Assembly (NCBI GenBank): GCA_037157565.1
Contig: JAZHRO010000012.1
Coordinates: 62,673,501-62,737,500 of the forward strand
Length of the DNA stretch: 64,000 bases
Source: Thalassia testudinum
Taxonomy: Eukaryota > Streptophyta > Magnoliopsida > Alismatales > Hydrocharitaceae
Direction of reading: 5' to 3'
Below are positions 47,601 to 59,701 of this stretch, one piece after another. A program made the translations under genes and the position numbers. The notes under the pieces were generated by a model. It did not search any database. It had not been told where the DNA came from and was given only the letters and a program-made list of their open reading frames with translations. Numbering within the stretch: position 1 is the first letter of the stretch; the number at the start of each line of letters is the position of its first letter.

Positions 47601-49581
47601 GATAAAATATGTATATAAACTGTACAAATAACTTATGTATATATTGTATGCTGTAAATTAAGTATTTAAGTTAGATTATAATGTATATATCTTAATTATA
47701 TATCTACTTATTAATTAAACAAACTTATATGTACTCTTAGACAATATAAATTAGCAAACATTATAAACAACACAATTAAGTTATAATACTGTATATACAT
47801 ATTTATAAGTAGTTTATAAACATATTAAACCCTGTACCTTAATTTAATTATGTATACAGAATAAATAATTAATTTATTAATTTACTAGTTAAGTTGTTAA
47901 ATTAAATTAAAATAAATTAGTAGATTGAGTTAAAACTAAGTTAATTTATACTGTATATGTATACTACTATATTTTAAGTAAGTTAACCTAATTTAAGTAT
48001 ATTTATAATATATACACTAATTAAATTTAATTTACAAATAAAATAGTCCAAAAAGTTGCTATTTAAATGTAAATTAAATAGAAATTAAACCTGTAAAATA
48101 CAATAAAAATGTGTATAAAACATTTAGACATGTATACTAACTCTGTCTAAGGTCAATTAAACCATATAGTAACTAATTTATACATAATTAAGAAGCAAAA
48201 CTTAAAAATAAGTATGTATAAACTGTATACTTTAACTAATTTATTTATACAGTAAATATAATTAAAATTCCAAATTAATTGAAAAATTGTATAGTACTAT
48301 ATAAATACTTTATTTTCACATAATTTAATTTTAATAAATAATAAATTATGGCCCTTGAATCGAGGGCCAAAATCATGAATTCTACACGGTTGCACTGCAT
48401 TTCCAGTGCTGCGCAAGCGCTTGATTAGTCCCACATCGTGGGCAGGCGAGCGCGCAAAGCGCTTTATATTGTTTTTGTTACTTAGGCTGTTCAGTCGTCA
48501 CGGGTGCCGAGTGCCCGAACAATCGAACATATGAACATACCTATGAGCATTGAGCATGAGAAATGCGTGGGGTCGGGGGCCCGGGCGTGTATGTGCGGGC
48601 TGTGAAGCCCACTAGTCTGAGCATAGTAACTCGTAATTAAGCGACCTAATGAGAAATTAGGACGCGCTTAGTAGAGGTTTGGTCCCATCCTCTAGGTGAT
48701 GTGTATACCTCGAAAAGCGTCCCCGCAAATTAAATAAATTTTTGATTAAGATAGGGCCTTAAGGATACTGTCAGAACACTTAAGTGTTAAATGGCTAAGT
48801 ATCACCGAGAACATAAGAAGAGTGAAATTACAAGAAGAATAAAAAGAGAGAAGTATGTATATGTATAGTATATACAGAGACCGTACAAATAGTATTTGTA
48901 ATTAAATATGTATAAGATAACTAAAGTGTATATATATACACGTAGTACAGCTATTTACATTTATATATAACTTCATACCTTTACTAACAACATAAAATGT
49001 GGTTGTATGTGAAATAACCGTCGCTACAGACCCTGGTTTCCCTCTTTTAGTTTGTATGTAGTTTTTCTGGGGTCCAGCTACGTTTGCATCTGTCACTATA
49101 GCTATTATATGTGTTACTGTATATGTCAGCATAGTAAGTTAAATTAGTATGCTATGAAATATGAGTTGGTAGTGTATATTTATGTAAGTATTAGTAATAT
49201 AACTTATAAATAGATAGTATAGAATATACCTATGTATTGTTTGATGCTTGTTTGTAATTAATTTTTCCAAACATTTTAATTAATTCTTTGTACACAATTA
49301 AACCAAGCATTTATTTATTCATTCTTAGTTGGACATAATAGTTATTTTTTGGAATTAAAGAATGATTTTTGACCTAGAGAGTGATATAAATCAATAACTG
49401 CCTCCCAGTGAACGACCTGGAATAAACCAGTAAAAAAAAACTAAAAAAAAAAAGTTAATTAAATAATAATGGTCGTAATGATGGTTTGCATTTCCTATAA
49501 TTCACTACAACAACAACTATGATATTTTCTTCCTATACCATCATCATTATCATCCAGAACCATCATAACTATTACCGAACA
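44631..49581 (+). repeat. Solo LTR A (4.95 kb), inserted in Athila integrase
   Basis: Starts with the perfect hairpin TGATGAGTGGCTACTCATCA and ends ACCGAACA. The flanks CCATA (44626-44630) and CCATC (49582-49586) are a probable target duplication with one change, and the Athila integrase resumes on both sides. It is related to solo LTR B in order of blocks. There is no gag or pol reading and no second copy of its start inside, so it is an LTR without body. It contains a snRNA-type upstream element at 48428 and a very AT-rich part (47480-48340). Confidence 0.65.
48428..48470 (+). promoter_or_regulatory. snRNA-type upstream element plus TATA box in solo LTR A
   Basis: GTCCCACATCG (48428-48438) matches the plant snRNA upstream sequence element RTCCCACATCG exactly, and TTTATATT begins 24 nt later (48463-48470). 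In plants this short spacing specifies RNA polymerase III (U6 type), whereas polymerase II snRNA genes have about ten bases more (established). A TTTTT run at 48739-48743 could end a transcript of about 245 nt. Confidence 0.55.
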
Positions 49582-50560
49582 CCATCCCAATGAGATTTTA
49601 ATTTCCCTGGAAAAAGCTTAAGTCTGGAATTGAAAAGCCAGACTTGTTAGTTGGGCTCAAAAGTCTTTCTAAGGATGTACTTATCATGCAAGACCTTAGT
49701 TCTCTCCTTATAGGCTTGAGAGGTGTCATAAGTATCATTCCTCAACTCCTCAAGCTCACTTAATTCCAAAAGTCGTGCCTTACCCTCCTTTTCTAAATCC
49801 ATGTTGACACTTTGGATAGCCCAAAGTGCTCTATGTTCCAACTCAACGGGTAAATGACATGCTTTTCTATACACTATCCGGAAGGGAGACATACCCAAAG
49901 GAGTTTTGTAGGCTATTCAATAAGCCCATAAAGCATCATCCAACTTTTGGGACCAGTCCTTCCTATCAGGCCAACGGTCTTTTCCAAAATGCTCTTTATC
50001 TCCCTATTCAACACCTCAACTTGGCCACTTGTCTGGGGGTGGTACGGGGTAGCAATCTTGTGAGTAACTCCTAGACTCTGGAGTAATCAATTGAAGTGAT
50101 GATTCCAGAAATGATGTCCCCCATCAATAATAATAGTCTTAGGGCAGCCAAATCGTGATATGATATTGGCCTTCACAAATTTCAATACCACCGAGTGGTC
50201 ATTTGTGCCCATAGGAATGACCTCTATCCATTTAGAGACATAGTTAACTGCCACTAAGATATACTCATAACCTTGGGAAGAAAGGAAGGGGCCCATAAAT
50301 TCTATTCCCCAAACATCAAAAATTTCAACAGGTTGGATCGAGTGTTGAGGAATCTCATTCCTCTTCCCAATTGTTCTAGTCTGTTGACATCAAACACTAG
50401 CCTTAGTAAAGTTATGAGAGTCCTTAAAAAGAGTAGGCCACCAAAATCCAGGCAGGAGAACCTTAAAAGTTGTTTTCTTAGCACCAAAGTGTCCTCCACA
50501 ATTAGTTCATGGCAAAATCTCAACACTTTGTTGCTCACTTTCAGGCACGCATCGTCTCAG
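49582..50560 (-). pseudogene. Athila integrase
   Basis: Minus-strand readings include [23 protein letters not shown] (core start with the first Asp), [15 protein letters not shown] (second Asp), [20 protein letters not shown] and [11 protein letters not shown]. The zinc domain is near 50540-50330. The C-terminus (FNSRLKLFPGKLKSHWDG) stops at the insertion of solo LTR A and continues at 44630. Frameshifts and stops are present. Confidence 0.8.
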
Positions 50561-50639
50561 TATTTGGTCTTGTCCAATTCTAAATAACTCTGGCTCTTCC
50601 CAATGAAAGTATCTAGCTTGGGAAATGAATCTCTTCTTT

Positions 50640-51460
50640 TTCTACTCATCCCAAGAGCCAGGAGTCTCTCCAGTGACCAAGTAATTGACTATATCAGCAA
50701 ACCAATGTGAAGTTAGTGTTACCGCCAAAAGGGTTTCATCGAGAAATATCTCGCGGATGTCTTCAGATGGAGAGTTATCATGTGGGAGGCGAGACAGGTG
50801 ATCAACCACTACATTTTCCACTCTTTTTTTTTCACGAACCTCCAAGTCAAACTCTTGAAGGAGTAGAATCCACCAAATAAATCATGGTTTAGAATCTTTC
50901 TTGGCAATGAGGTGTTTCACTACCGCATGATTAGTAAAAATGACCACCTTAGACCCAAGAGGAAAAGACCTAAACTTCTCCAAAGCAAATACTACGGCAA
51001 GTAATTCCTTTTCTGTCACAGTGTAGTTTTGTTGTGGGTCAATTAAGGTTCTGCTAGTGTAATGTAGCACATGAGGTCTTCCCTCAACCCTTTGTCTAAG
51101 GACAGCTCCCACGTCATAACCCGAAGCATCACACAACAACTCAAATGGGAGTGTCCAATCTAGAGCTCAAAGAATGGGCGTAGAGATCAAGGCCTTCTTC
51201 AGAGTGTGAAAGGCCTCGACACACTTTGAATCAAAATTGAAGGAAGATTCTTTCACCAATAAGTCACAAAGTAGCCTAGAAATTTTATTGAAATTTTTAA
51301 TAAAGTGCCTATAAAAGCCTGCATGACCCAAAAAGGATATAATCTGTTTGACATTCATGGGCACTGTGAGTTTGGAAATAGAATCAACTTTAGCCTTATC
51401 TACTTCCAAGCCCCTTTCAAACATAACATGGCCAAGTACAATGCCTTTCTGTACCATGAA
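50640..51460 (-). pseudogene. Athila RNase H and RT-RNase H connection
   Basis: Readings on the minus strand: FYRHFIKNFNKISRLLCDLL (connection), LCDASGYDVGAVLRQR, QQNYTVTEKELLAVVFALEK, FRSFPLGSKVVIFTNHAVVK and KKRVENVVVDHLSRLPHD. Active-site Asp/Glu positions are recognisable. Several stops, for example between 51139 and 51167. Confidence 0.8.
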
Positions 51461-51502
51461 GTGGCTTTTCTCTTAGCTGAGGACTAAACCAGTCTCCTTA
51501 CA

Positions 51503-52150
51503 TTACTTCAGCAAATTCTCTAGGTGCAGGAGACATTGGTGGAAAGACGAGCCGTAAATAGAGAAGTCATCCATAAACACTACAACACACTCATCAATCA
51601 TGTCCGAGAAAATGGACATCATACACTGCTGGAAGGTTGTCGGTGCATTACATAGTCCAAACAGCATATGCCTAAATGCAAAGGTACTGTAAGAACTCGT
51701 GAAAGTCATCTTCTCCTGGTCATCAGGGAAGACTACAACTTGGTTGTGCCCAGAATATCCATCGAGAAAGCAATAGTGCTTATTCCCTGCCATTTTTTTG
51801 AGAATTTGGTCAATAAAAGGCAAAGGAAAGTGATCTTTCTGGATAGCGGTGTTCAGCTTGTGGTAATCAATGCAGACCCGCCATCCAGTTGAGGGTCTAG
51901 TCACCACTTATTCTCCTTGGTCATTAATTTTCACAATAAAGCCTGCCTTCTTTGGCCCTACATGGATAGGATTAACCCATTTACTATCCACAATGGGATA
52001 TACAATTCCAACGTCCAACCACTTCAGAATTTCCTTTTTAATCTCCTCCCTCATATTGGGGTTAAGACGTCTCTGCATGTCCCTAAATGGCTTGATGGAA
52101 TCATCAGTATAAATGTGGTCATGCAGATGGTAGAGTCTATACCCTTAATA
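51503..52150 (-). pseudogene. Athila reverse transcriptase
   Basis: The 134-codon frame 51907-51503 holds PSTGWRVCIDYHKLNTA, FPLPFIDQILKKMAGNKHYC, FLDGYSGHNQV, FAFRHMLFGLCNAPTTFQQC and the catalytic FMDDFSIYGSSF. The N-terminal part (52150-51910) is in another frame because of a shift. This sequence set is diagnostic of Athila rather than Tekay. Confidence 0.85.
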
Positions 52151-53743
52151 CCAGTGATGCTCCAAGCAATAGCTTCCTTATGCTTAAACAAACATTCAAT
52201 CAGGTCTCTCTCCTGTGCCTTAGATATCACAGCCGAAATGATAATGGGGAGCGTATCATTGGCACCTAGGAAGACGTACTTGAGAGTGTCCGGGAGGGGT
52301 TTCAGCTCAAGATCTAGGGCTTGTATGGTTGAGGATTTCATAATAGATGTCCCCATCTCAGGTAGCATATCTAACTTGGGCAGAGATGATGGGGAAAGAG
52401 ACTCAGCAGAAACACCAAGCAACTGCTCAAGTTCTAGTATATCCCCTTCACATTCCTCCAAGAGATGAGAATGCTCATTAAGCATAACATGCCGAAGGGG
52501 GTCATCACATAAAATTGCAGGGGTTGTCTCTTCAATCAGGTCATCTACCACCTCAACTTGGGAACAATCCTCAAGCCTGGCTTGTTTATAAGCATCAAAC
52601 ACATTAAGCCAGATTTTCTTGTTCCCAAAGCTCATTTTTAATGCCCTAATATTGCAATTTATCAAAGCATGTGAAGTTGCAAGGAAGGGGCAGCCCAAAA
52701 TGATAGAGGGCTTGGTTGGCTTGTTGGTAGGGTCTATGTCCAAAACTAAAAAGTCTACGGGGAAGAAGTCTTCCACTCTCACGAGGACATCTTCCAGTAT
52801 TCCCCGGGATGTCTTGAGTGATCGGTCTGCAACTTGGAGGATTACCGAGCTAGGCTTCAGATTGCCTCCTCCAAGTTGTTTATACACGTAGCTCGGGAGG
52901 ATGTTTACCCCTACACCTAGATCAAGCAGAGCATCATCTATATGTAGGTCACCAATGACCACCAAGATATACGGGGCTCTTGGGTCCTTAAGTTTCAGGG
53001 GTGTAGCATGTTGAACTATTGAGCTAACGGAATCAGGCAGGACAACTTTTGATTGGACCTGCTTCCTAGATTGTCTCTTTTTCGTGCATAAGTCCTTTAG
53101 AAAGCGGGCATAGGACGGAATCTACCTGATAGCCTCAAGCAAAGGCAGGTTAATTTGCACTTGCTTGAAAGTCTCCATGATTTCATCCATCCCATTTTTG
53201 GCTCCAGATGAGCCATCAGAAATCTACCTAGAGGTGTATAAGTACTCTGGAAAGAGAACTCTCATTATCTCGGTGGAAGGGTTGTCATGTTAGGTAAGGG
53301 GTGGAGCGAGGGCAATCTCTTCCAGAGAGTTGGTTTCAAGTGAAGGAGAGTTGGGCAACTCTTCTCCAATGGGGATGAATGTCGAGGTGAATGGGTTTTC
53401 AAAAGGCGAAATTATAGGAGCATCAGGTTTGGAAATTTCTTTCCCACTCTTCAGAATAATCACAGCCTGGGCATGCTCCCTAAAGACAATCCCTTTTCCT
53501 TTAGGATTCTCCACAGTAGCACTAGGAAGCTTCCCAGTCTCCCTCTGTCTAACAACCTCTACAAGGTGTCCTATCTATGATTTCATTTCGTGTATAGCCT
53601 TGTCATAAGATTGAATGATGGCACTTTAACTTTCCTGCATGGTTCTCAACATCGCCTTCAATTCATCCATCTTAGAGGTCTTTGGTTGGGCAAAGGCCTG
53701 AGGTTGGTTCATTTGTTGATTTTGAAAGGGTTGTGGTTTATAA
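52051..53743 (-). pseudogene. Athila gag C-terminal part and protease
   Basis: From 53743 the minus strand continues gag (HQHYKPQPFQNQQMNQPQAF, MKSQIGHLVEVVRQRETGKL, MENPKGKGIVFREHAQAV). The protease follows near 52965 with DALLDLGVGVNILPSYVYKQ, then LKPSSVILQVADRSLK and FFPVDFLVLDID. The expected DLGAS-type loop has changed to DLGVG. A 304-codon frame (52965-52051) is still open, then shifts before RT. Stops occur near 53125-53290. Confidence 0.8.
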
Positions 53744-55440
53744 TGTTGGTGCAAGGGTACCACGATCGATAATTTTGATTGTAACAAAACACTTGTATTT
53801 AACATTTGTATTTGAAGTCTAAGATTTCAAGTTATTTGCAATCGGATGCAAGTTTGAAGGAGAAGCTCAAGCTCGCATCCATGGCGAATTGGAGGAGCTC
53901 GTTGGAGGAGAAGGAGCTTCGCGTGATGCAAAAGCTAGAAGACAAAAGAATAGAATAAAGGTTCTTTTGTCTTGTAGTCTATAATTTATTTTTATTTGTT
54001 CTTTGCTCTTTATTTTCTTAAATCATATGTTAAAGAGTCTCAAAGTATCAAAACAGTAGTCCTAAGAACACCTTCTAAACCCTATGACACTTAGACAACT
54101 CTTAGAGAACTTAGAAAACCAAAGTAGGCATCAGACAGCCTAATCAGACGTCCAATCTAGACTTCAAACGTCTGATCTTGACTTTTAAGACGTTTGACTG
54201 TTTGATCAGACGTTCAAAACACTTAGGCTGGAGAACCACTTACTGTTTACTAGATTTAGATGCCCAGCCCTTAGTACAGACATCTTAGCAGACGTCTGAT
54301 GACTTTGCTAGATGTCCAATTGGTGGAACAATGGCTTAGAAATATAATCATTAAGGATTGACCTTCAATCTTCTATAAAAGGTCAGTAGAGGACCTCAAA
54401 TGTCTGATAAAAAGATGTTAGCCCTCGATTAAGCCAAAATCACTTCTCATAAGGGATATAGCCGTCTGTGCCTTAGGAAATCTATTCCTGCAGTTATTTA
54501 TGTTTCTAGATGTCCAGACCTAGTGTCAGACGTCCAATATGTTGTCTGACTGACTTTCACTAGAACCCTGTTTAGGTTTGACTAAATCAGTAAGGGAACC
54601 CATCTAGTATTAGACGTCTAATTAAATTATCAGACGTCTTATACTTGTTTTCCAAACATCTGATATTAGATCCAGACGTCTGATAACACTGTCAGAATCA
54701 TTAATGACATATTCTGGCCCAATCTACCTTGGGATTGTTCCCAACGGCTACCTAAGGCTTCCACAGTCTTCCTAAGCCTTCCTAGGCCATCTATAAATAG
54801 AGGGTGAGCTCTCCTTTGTTAGATACACCAAGACACACCAAGCATTAGCATTTCCACAACATTTTGTGCCCTAGAGAAGAAGAAGATCATCTAGAAGTGT
54901 TGTTACTCTTCGAGATCCTCTAGCCCACTTTAGAGAGCACCACATTCGCCGTGCACCCTCTCTGCCGCTGTCAAATACGAGAGCGTCATCGTGCTTTGCG
55001 TGGATCACACACCTGTCTTGCCAAGCCAACACACTTCCACCAAACGGAATATCCTTTACCTTTAGTAGCTAGATTCAATTATTTACTTTGTGGCTCTACA
55101 GGATTATTGTAGTTTAAAATCTTTGGTTGGATATTCGCTTTGCGAATTCCCATCTCCTTCACGAGACTAAATACTCTTCGTGAAGAGGAGGGGTTTTGAG
55201 GAATGTTACCCTCGTACATAGTAGCGTGGCTGTATTGAGGTTGAGTCACCCTCATTTTAAGTGACTCGGATAGTGAATTTGATCGACTCGGCTGATCGGA
55301 AAATCCTAAGTCGAGAGACTTAAGTGGTGGTTTTTACTCGGGTTAGGGTTTCCACCTAAAAATATTTGTGTACTCTTGTGATTGTTGATTTTGTGATATT
55401 GTTATTTATATTTCCGCATTATCTATCTTTCCGCAAATCT
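53744..55440 (+). repeat. LTR C: Sirevirus-like LTR inserted in Athila gag
   Basis: Begins TGTTGGTGCAAGG at 53744 and ends near 55436 (TTTCCGCA), after which Athila gag resumes. A TATA box TATAAATAG (54792-54800) followed by a leader-like stretch, and the U5 block AATCCTAAGTCGAGAGACTTA near 55302, match the Sirevirus LTR plan at 6972. A palindrome array with core CAGACGTCTG lies at 54140-54690. I found no clean target duplication and the right end is approximate; there is no body, so it is a solo or truncated LTR. Confidence 0.6.
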
Positions 55441-55725
55441 CACCTCCTCCCATAGGGAAATTACATGTAATTCCCTGAATTTGAGACATTCCCTTGTCTC
55501 CATGAAAAGTTTGGGTGGTTCCTCCATCCCTCGTTATAAGTGTTGGAAAAAGGGTCATTACGAGGTCTGGGACGGAACCCTTGGGCGACATGTAGGTCTG
55601 CCTGTACAAGCTCAGGGAATTGTAAGGCCAAGTGCCAATCCACAGTGGCGTGCGTATTGCCTTGGCAAATGGAGCATTTTGAAGCTTCAGATGTGGAGGT
55701 ACTAGGCGTGAATTGGCCCGAGCTC
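55437..55725 (-). pseudogene. Athila gag middle piece with zinc-finger region
   Basis: Between two insertions the minus strand reads SEASKCSICQGNTHATVDWH followed by RPRNDPFSNTYNEGWRNHPN, a typical Athila gag segment. The cysteine-histidine spacing of the knuckle is no longer canonical. Confidence 0.7.
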
Positions 55726-56512
55726 TGATGAGAGGCTCATCATGACTTCTAATTACCCCTAATTAACTAGTTTCCTTAGTTAATTAGCTAGGAATATATA
55801 TATATATATAAGGGTTAATTATGAAATAAGGGACACCATTAAAGGACCTTAAAATAAGTTTAAAATGATAAATTATAAGCCAATTAATATTATTAGTAAC
55901 TTAATTAATAAATGGACTCAAAATACTATTAATTAATTACTTAATTAATATCTTATTTAACTTAAGTATAACTTAAGACCTAGGTTTTAAATAACTTAAG
56001 TAAGTTAATAAGTTAATAAACATAAATAAATGGGTCAAAAATGTGAATACAATACTTCAATATAATATTTAGCTAAATTATAAATACATATAAAAAGTTA
56101 GAAAAGAAAATAATTTAAATTAACCTTAAAAGACTCTATTTGCATTTCAGTCCCTATAATTTATTACATTTGAGTACTTTATTTTCACCTAGGTCCTTAC
56201 TTTTCCTTACATATAGGTCCCTACGAACATCATCTTCTTCATTTCTTCTTCAGCCGTTTTAACAGCTGTTGATCGGCGGTGCGTTTACCACGTGATCACC
56301 TCACATCCGGCGTCTTTCCTCACTCACTAAGCTCTTGGAGCTTGTGCTCACCACTTCAAATCCATCCATCGGTCTGGATTTGTCCTAAATCCTAATTAGG
56401 TCACGACGTTAACCTCACCAGCGTCGGAGGCTACGCCGGAAGTTAGGCCGCACCTAGTCGCATACCCATCCGGATTCAAGCTCCTTAGCCATCGTTGAAC
56501 CCTATAAATACC

Positions 56513-56520
56513 CCTTGAAC
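56513..56520 (+). promoter_or_regulatory. TATA box in solo LTR B
   Basis: CCCTATAAATACCCC is a strong plant TATA context, followed by a CT-rich stretch that resembles a leader and, 290 bp later, a donor-like CTAG|GTAATA. It would drive plus-strand transcription, opposite to the Athila host. Confidence 0.6.
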
Positions 56521-58628
56521 CCTTCGATTTCAGTGGTTAGCTCCCTACCCTCTTCCCCAACCGCAGCTAACTAATAGGCTATTCCTTCTTCTCCGGCGAC
56601 CAATCTCCGTCACCATCTTATTCCTCCGTTCGTCTCCACTCACTTCCGATCTCCACCATCTCCCGCTACGTCCTCTGTCGAAGAGCCGACGCTGGACTCC
56701 GCTTCCACGTCACAAAATCGACCGTCAGAATTCTTCCTCCAACCTTCTGATTTCATCCTCCGTTAAGAACCTTCGACGGAGACTTCTCAACCTCTTTCGT
56801 CTAGGTAATAGTAGGATTGGGTTAAGATAAGAGTAGTGTAACTTAGTTCAGTAGATTAGATAGTTAATTAGGTTTTAATTTTCAAATTGTATGTCATCTT
56901 CCTTAGCTCCGATGAGCTCTTTGAGCTTGTCTGAGCCATTCTTTTGTCATTTTAATGCACTATACATCTTCTTCACCTTATCATGATTCCATAACATTGT
57001 TTTTCCCTCACTCTTAGCAGCTGTATCGCCTAATTCATCTTCACATTCACCGGCAACCTCCGCTGTCCACAACGGAGGTCTCTACGATTAGAACACACTC
57101 ACTAGGGCCCTCCATCATCTTTTCATAATCTAAAGGCCCCAATCTTATACCTAATTATTAGAATTAACTCATAGAAAGTAAACGTCTAAATTCCCCTCAT
57201 TTCTGAGCTCACTGTCAATGGCGACTCAGAGATGAGTTATTCATCTAATTAAATAGTCCATTAGTATCACCTCACCATACAGAACTCTTTCCCTCACTCA
57301 ATTGAGTGAGGGGATACTCTCTGAGTTCCACTAAACTCAGAACTTGCACTTTCTGAATTCATTGCATATCTTCTGTTATGATCATCAACGAAGTAAATTG
57401 ATAGGCTCTTAAGGTTCCTTGTGACCTCAAAAAGCTTTTCAAACCTTCAATGGTTTGTTTTATTGAGTTTTATACTCTTTCAGTTACTTTCTAGACTCGT
57501 CGAAGCTTGCGGTGAGTCCGACGAGCTTCGACGAGTAATTTTTCAGTTTCAGCCCTTGATAGGTCTCAAGGAGTTCCAGAATGCACAATTGAGGTTTATG
57601 GATTCTGATTTTGTGATTATTTTGTTGATTTATTGCCTGGAGCTCAGTAACGACCTCTGTCTTCTCCAACTCCAGCAGAGTTGGAGAGATCTCCCCATTA
57701 GGTTTTAGGCTTTGGAAATAGGTCTATAAGCTTAAGTAGAACCTATAGAACTCATTCATGATATCTAATTGCTCTGAAATTCCCTAGGGTGTTCCACATA
57801 ACTCAAGTCATTTTGGTCGCAGGTGGCGATGCCTGAGATCACATCAAATGAGCTCAAAACATAGTTTTGAGCTATGCAATAACTTCCTGGGGTATAATTG
57901 AGTTGATCTAGATCTTTAATTGGACTTCAGAAAGTTTGGAACAGTAAGTCAACCTTATGGTCGATTTGGTCAACTCTGATCCAAAATTGAAGAATTGATG
58001 TCTTAAATTCTGATTTGATGATTTAATTCAGTCTTTGAGATGATCTGGGATATTTTAGAGTTGGTTGGATTGAGTTTTATTGAGAAATTAGGGCAATCAA
58101 TTCATTGAATAGTATGGGTTTGTTTGAACCCAATACTGTGTTTTTGAGTTTCTGATGAGATTTAAATGCCAAAACCAGCCAAATCAAATTTTAACAACCT
58201 GCATAGGTTGTTCGATCCTCTTTGTAAGGTTGTTAGCTCTCTGTTGAGCTGTTCAGAGCTCAAAATGGAGCTCTGAAGCTCCTGAATGAGGATTAGAAGC
58301 TCATATCTCTTTCTGAAGCTTTTCGAAGCTCTCCTTAACCATTAGACACAGAATCACCTACTGAAGAAGTCCAGGACCTCATATAGAGGTCAAAAGCTCT
58401 CCTCAAGTCCTTAGACCTGATTTCATCATTTGCAGGCCATGATTGGCCATGCAAACCTCCCAGTTTCGCCCTTCAAATCGAAGGACTAGAATTAATCTGA
58501 ACACCAAATTGGTGTTATAATCCTGTAAGCATCCAAAGGGCTTTCAATCGAGCCTTTGCTCGATCGATTTAGATAACAGAGTCAGCCGGAATCGCCGACC
58601 AAAGATCGGCCAGAACCTGGGAAACAAA

Positions 58629-58670
58629 GTCTCACATCGATAACTTTGGAGCGCTAGCACTGGTATATTA
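58629..58670 (+). promoter_or_regulatory. snRNA-type upstream element plus TATA box in solo LTR B
   Basis: GTCTCACATCG (58629-58639, one change from the consensus) is followed after 24 nt by TATATTA (58664-58670). The spacing is identical to LTR A although the bases in between differ. A TTTTT run at 58971-58975 lies about 280 nt after the expected start. Confidence 0.5.
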
Positions 58671-59701
58671 TGAAAAAGTGAAGACGGCGTTTCGATCGTC
58701 AGTGCAGGGCACGAAATGAAACTTGAGCTCTTGGGTGTGGGTGCATGCGTTGCATGTGCCTGCGCATGTGTGTGTGCATGCTCCTGTGGGCGTAAGCATG
58801 GGCCCGAGGGGGCGTGTGTGGGCCTAGGAGGTCGGAGATTGTGCGTTGGCTTGAAACGAAAAGAAAACACCTGATATAAACTAGGCTCGGGCCCAGTAGG
58901 GTCTGATCCCACCCTCTAGGGGGTGCTGTATATCCCCGATCGGTCTAAGCCGCCAACTATAAAAACCAAATTTTTGGTTAAGTGAGAGCTTATATGAACA
59001 AAACTAAGGAAGAATTAGAAGAGAGTAAGCCTAAGGAGAAAGCAAAGAAAAGCAAACAGAGAGGGCTTAGAGGAAGAAGAAGAAGAGAAAAGGAAGAATA
59101 AAAGAGAGAGAGAGAGAGAATAATGATTGAGAAATAAAACAGAAGAAGAAAGTGCTGAAGAGAAAAAGAAATGAGACTCTTGTGACTTCTAATCCTTTAC
59201 TTTTGTGTTTTCATCATAATAATATGTCTCCTTTTAATATTTTGAGCTTAATTGATGTAATGAGGCATTTGCATTCACTTGTATAAATTTTCTTGCTTTA
59301 AACTTTTGTAATAAGTTGTAATTAGTGAATAAACATGTTTACTTGATTCTTAATGAAAAATTACATGTGTAAATATGTTCTTGCTTAATGGAATGTTGCA
59401 TGCTTTTAAGTGAATATATCTTTTGCAAGATTCATGTACTTTAAAGTAATCTAATTATAATCGTGATTAATTAAGCAATTAGTAATTTATGTTTAGGAGT
59501 TAATGGTTAATTAAGATAAGTTATGCCTCCAAGTGAACAACCTAGACTCAACTAGTTAAAAAGAATTTACAATCTAAAATGTTAGGTTAACTTGACCCTA
59601 TACTACACAACTGTCATAATTGAAGTTAACCTAAGTTACTTTCTCATGCAATTAATTAAGTCTAATAACTTAATTAACTTTGTTGAGAAGTTATACGACC
59701 A

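Larger units (their letters stand above)
55726..59701 (+). repeat. Solo LTR B (3.98 kb), target duplication AGCTC
   Basis: Starts with the hairpin TGATGAGAGGCTCATCA and ends TTATACGACCA. AGCTC at 55721-55725 and 59702-59706 is a perfect target duplication, and Athila gag resumes on both sides. It carries a TATA box (56513), a splice-donor-like site near 56804, the snRNA-type element (58629) and the CCTCCAAGTGAACAACCT block near 59526 shared with LTR A (49403). No gag or pol reading was found, so I call it a solo LTR rather than a complete element. Confidence 0.75.

Noticed and set aside
48480..48745. Possible 7SL or U-type RNA gene behind the snRNA-type promoter in LTR A
   Set aside because: No recognisable 7SL, U1-U6 or MRP sequence by eye; kept only as a promoter observation.
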